From assembly GCF_900095825.1 (NCBI RefSeq), contig NZ_LT608315.1:753465-817464 (forward strand): DNA of 64,000 nucleotides, written 5' to 3'. The position numbers and the translations under genes were made by a program. Positions 63,038-64,000 of the stretch are shown here, one piece after another. The DNA is from Acidaminococcus massiliensis (GTDB lineage: Bacteria > Bacillota > Negativicutes > Acidaminococcales > Acidaminococcaceae). The number at the start of each line of letters is the position of its first letter. Position 1 is the stretch's first letter. A model generated the notes under the pieces. The model did no database searches, was not told the origin of the DNA, and worked only from the letters and a program-made list of their open reading frames with translations.

Positions 63038-63592
63038 ATGAAAAGGGAAATTAATGTAATGGATTACGAAAAAGATTTCTTGGAAGAAACAGCTCCGACT
63101 TATGTGAATAAGGAGGTGTGGAAACCCAAAACCGCCAAAGAAGCAGACTGGTGCTTAGGAAAAATCCGGGAGAAAGAAGCAGAAATTGAGGATGTACTGC
63201 GGTTTGTAGAAGCCAAGAAGAAAAGCTTAGACGAATACCTGGAAAAACGAACTCGTCCATTGATGGATGCCCAGGAACATCTTTCTGCGCTGCTACAAAT
63301 GTATGCAGAGACTCAACTGGAGGGAAAGAAAAAACGCAGCATCTCTCTTCCTAACGGAAAATTTGGATTCCGAAAGTCACCGGCCAAGTTTCAGAGAGAT
63401 GAAGCGACCTTATTAGAGTATGCAGAGAAAGAACTGCCTGATTGTGTAAAAATCAAGAAATCCGTAGACTGGGCAAACTTGAAGAAAGGCTGCACTGTTG
63501 ACGGCGATCATTTGATTAGCCAGGACGGAGAAATCATTCCTGGTGTTACGGTTGAGCAGCAACCGGACAAATTCTACATGGAGGTGGGCTAA
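63038..63592 (+). CDS. Gam-like host nuclease inhibitor
   Basis: A 184-residue protein of the Mu Gam type. A long helix (about 40-110, IREKEAEIEDVLRFVEAKKK to LLQMYAETQL) is followed by KKRSISLPNGKFGFRKSP, the family's beta segment, and a C-terminal domain ending PDKFYMEVG. Gam binds DNA ends and shields them from RecBCD or AddAB. GGGAGG precedes ATG 63038. The adjacent ERF gene supports a recombination module. Confidence 0.8.
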   Translation: MKREINVMDYEKDFLEETAPTYVNKEVWKPKTAKEADWCLGKIREKEAEIEDVLRFVEAKKKSLDEYLEKRTRPLMDAQEHLSALLQMYAETQLEGKKKRSISLPNGKFGFRKSPAKFQRDEATLLEYAEKELPDCVKIKKSVDWANLKKGCTVDGDHLISQDGEIIPGVTVEQQPDKFYMEVG

Positions 63593-63593
63593 G

Positions 63594-64000
63594 ATGACAG
63601 AAGAAAAACAACAGGTAGGAGCGACTGTTCAGGAGCCTCAGGCAGAAACCGAAAAGCCACAGGTGGAAGCGACAAAACCGATGGACTTTTTCGTGAAGCT
63701 GACCTGTATCCAAAATGAGCTCAGTGTCCCGAAGAACCAGTACAACAACTACGGTAAATATAATTACCGCAGCGTAGAGGATATCCAGGCAGCACTGAAA
63801 CCTCTTTTGAAGAAATACAAAGTTGCCATGAGGATAACTGATGAAGTTATTCGTATTAAAGAGCGATTTTATCTTCGAGCGACCGCCTGCCTTCGTGACT
63901 GTGAAAGTGATGCATGGGCAGAGAATATCGGATATGCCAGGGAAGAAGACGAAAGAAAGGGAATGGATTCTTCTCAGATCACTGGCGCTTGCAGCAGTTA
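63594..64000 (+). CDS. ERF-like single-strand annealing protein, 3' end outside window
   Basis: The first 135 residues are visible. After a Gln/Glu/Pro-rich start, FFVKLTCIQNELSVPKNQYN, YGKYNYRSVEDIQAALKPLL and the late GMDSSQITGACSS are ERF-family segments. ERF proteins anneal complementary strands during phage recombination. ATG 63594 follows the gam stop by one base, with GGAGGTGGG inside gam. Confidence 0.85.
   Translation, partial: MTEEKQQVGATVQEPQAETEKPQVEATKPMDFFVKLTCIQNELSVPKNQYNNYGKYNYRSVEDIQAALKPLLKKYKVAMRITDEVIRIKERFYLRATACLRDCESDAWAENIGYAREEDERKGMDSSQITGACSS

Overview
The window looks like the chromosome of an anaerobic Negativicutes-type bacterium (diderm Firmicute), most likely close to Acidaminococcus. 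This is inferred from gene content, not from a database search. The ribosomal protein order and the zinc forms of S14 and L36 are Firmicutes-like. A phosphoethanolamine transferase implies a lipid A outer membrane. HydG ([FeFe]-hydrogenase maturation), rubrerythrin and a GltS glutamate carrier suit a strict anaerobe that uses amino acids.

Region 1 (1-15,900) is housekeeping. It holds the end of an unknown gene, clpB behind a palindromic promoter, a divergent OhrR-like regulator and rubrerythrin pair, an MFS exporter, a secreted esterase, a small secreted protein, and a long operon (unknown membrane-anchored protein, phosphohexomutase, galE, ABC-F ATPase, UDG-like protein, two-part ThrE exporter), then a cupin. 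Region 2 (16,180-35,325) is one continuous str-S10-spc-alpha super-cluster from an L7Ae-like protein to L17. It has EF-G, EF-Tu, SecY, Adk, IF-1 and RpoA, but no map gene between adk and infA.

Region 3 (35,325-52,050) is metabolic and envelope genes. It includes two secreted or lipid-anchored proteins, a beta-hydroxyacid dehydrogenase, RidA, and an IclR regulator divergent from a ureohydrolase (with an unusual Cys in a metal-site motif) and an ECF S component. A radical SAM/SPASM protein, AzlCD, a DUF1015-serC-gltS operon, LemA plus a TPM-domain protein, and hydG behind a leader that can form competing RNA stems follow.

Region 4 (52,079 to the window end) is the left part of a prophage next to a tRNA-Arg(ACG). 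It begins with a tyrosine integrase. A conversion region follows, with an unknown 311-aa protein, a likely small RNA, a frameshifted NYN-domain nuclease behind its own structured RNA and terminator, a decayed rhuM, a secreted Cys/His protein and a lipid A phosphoethanolamine transferase. Then come the CI/Cro switch, a block of small early genes in three divergent pairs with the same palindromic promoter design, and Gam-like and ERF-like recombination genes. The right end of the prophage is outside the window.

Two chromosome-wide patterns stand out. Many intrinsic terminators share a CTGCTGCAC/GTGCAGCAG stem. Several intergenic gaps hold heptamer-periodic repeats (GTCACTG or GTCGCGA type) in inverted arrays between two terminators. 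All calls come from reading the sequence; no searches or structure calculations were run.
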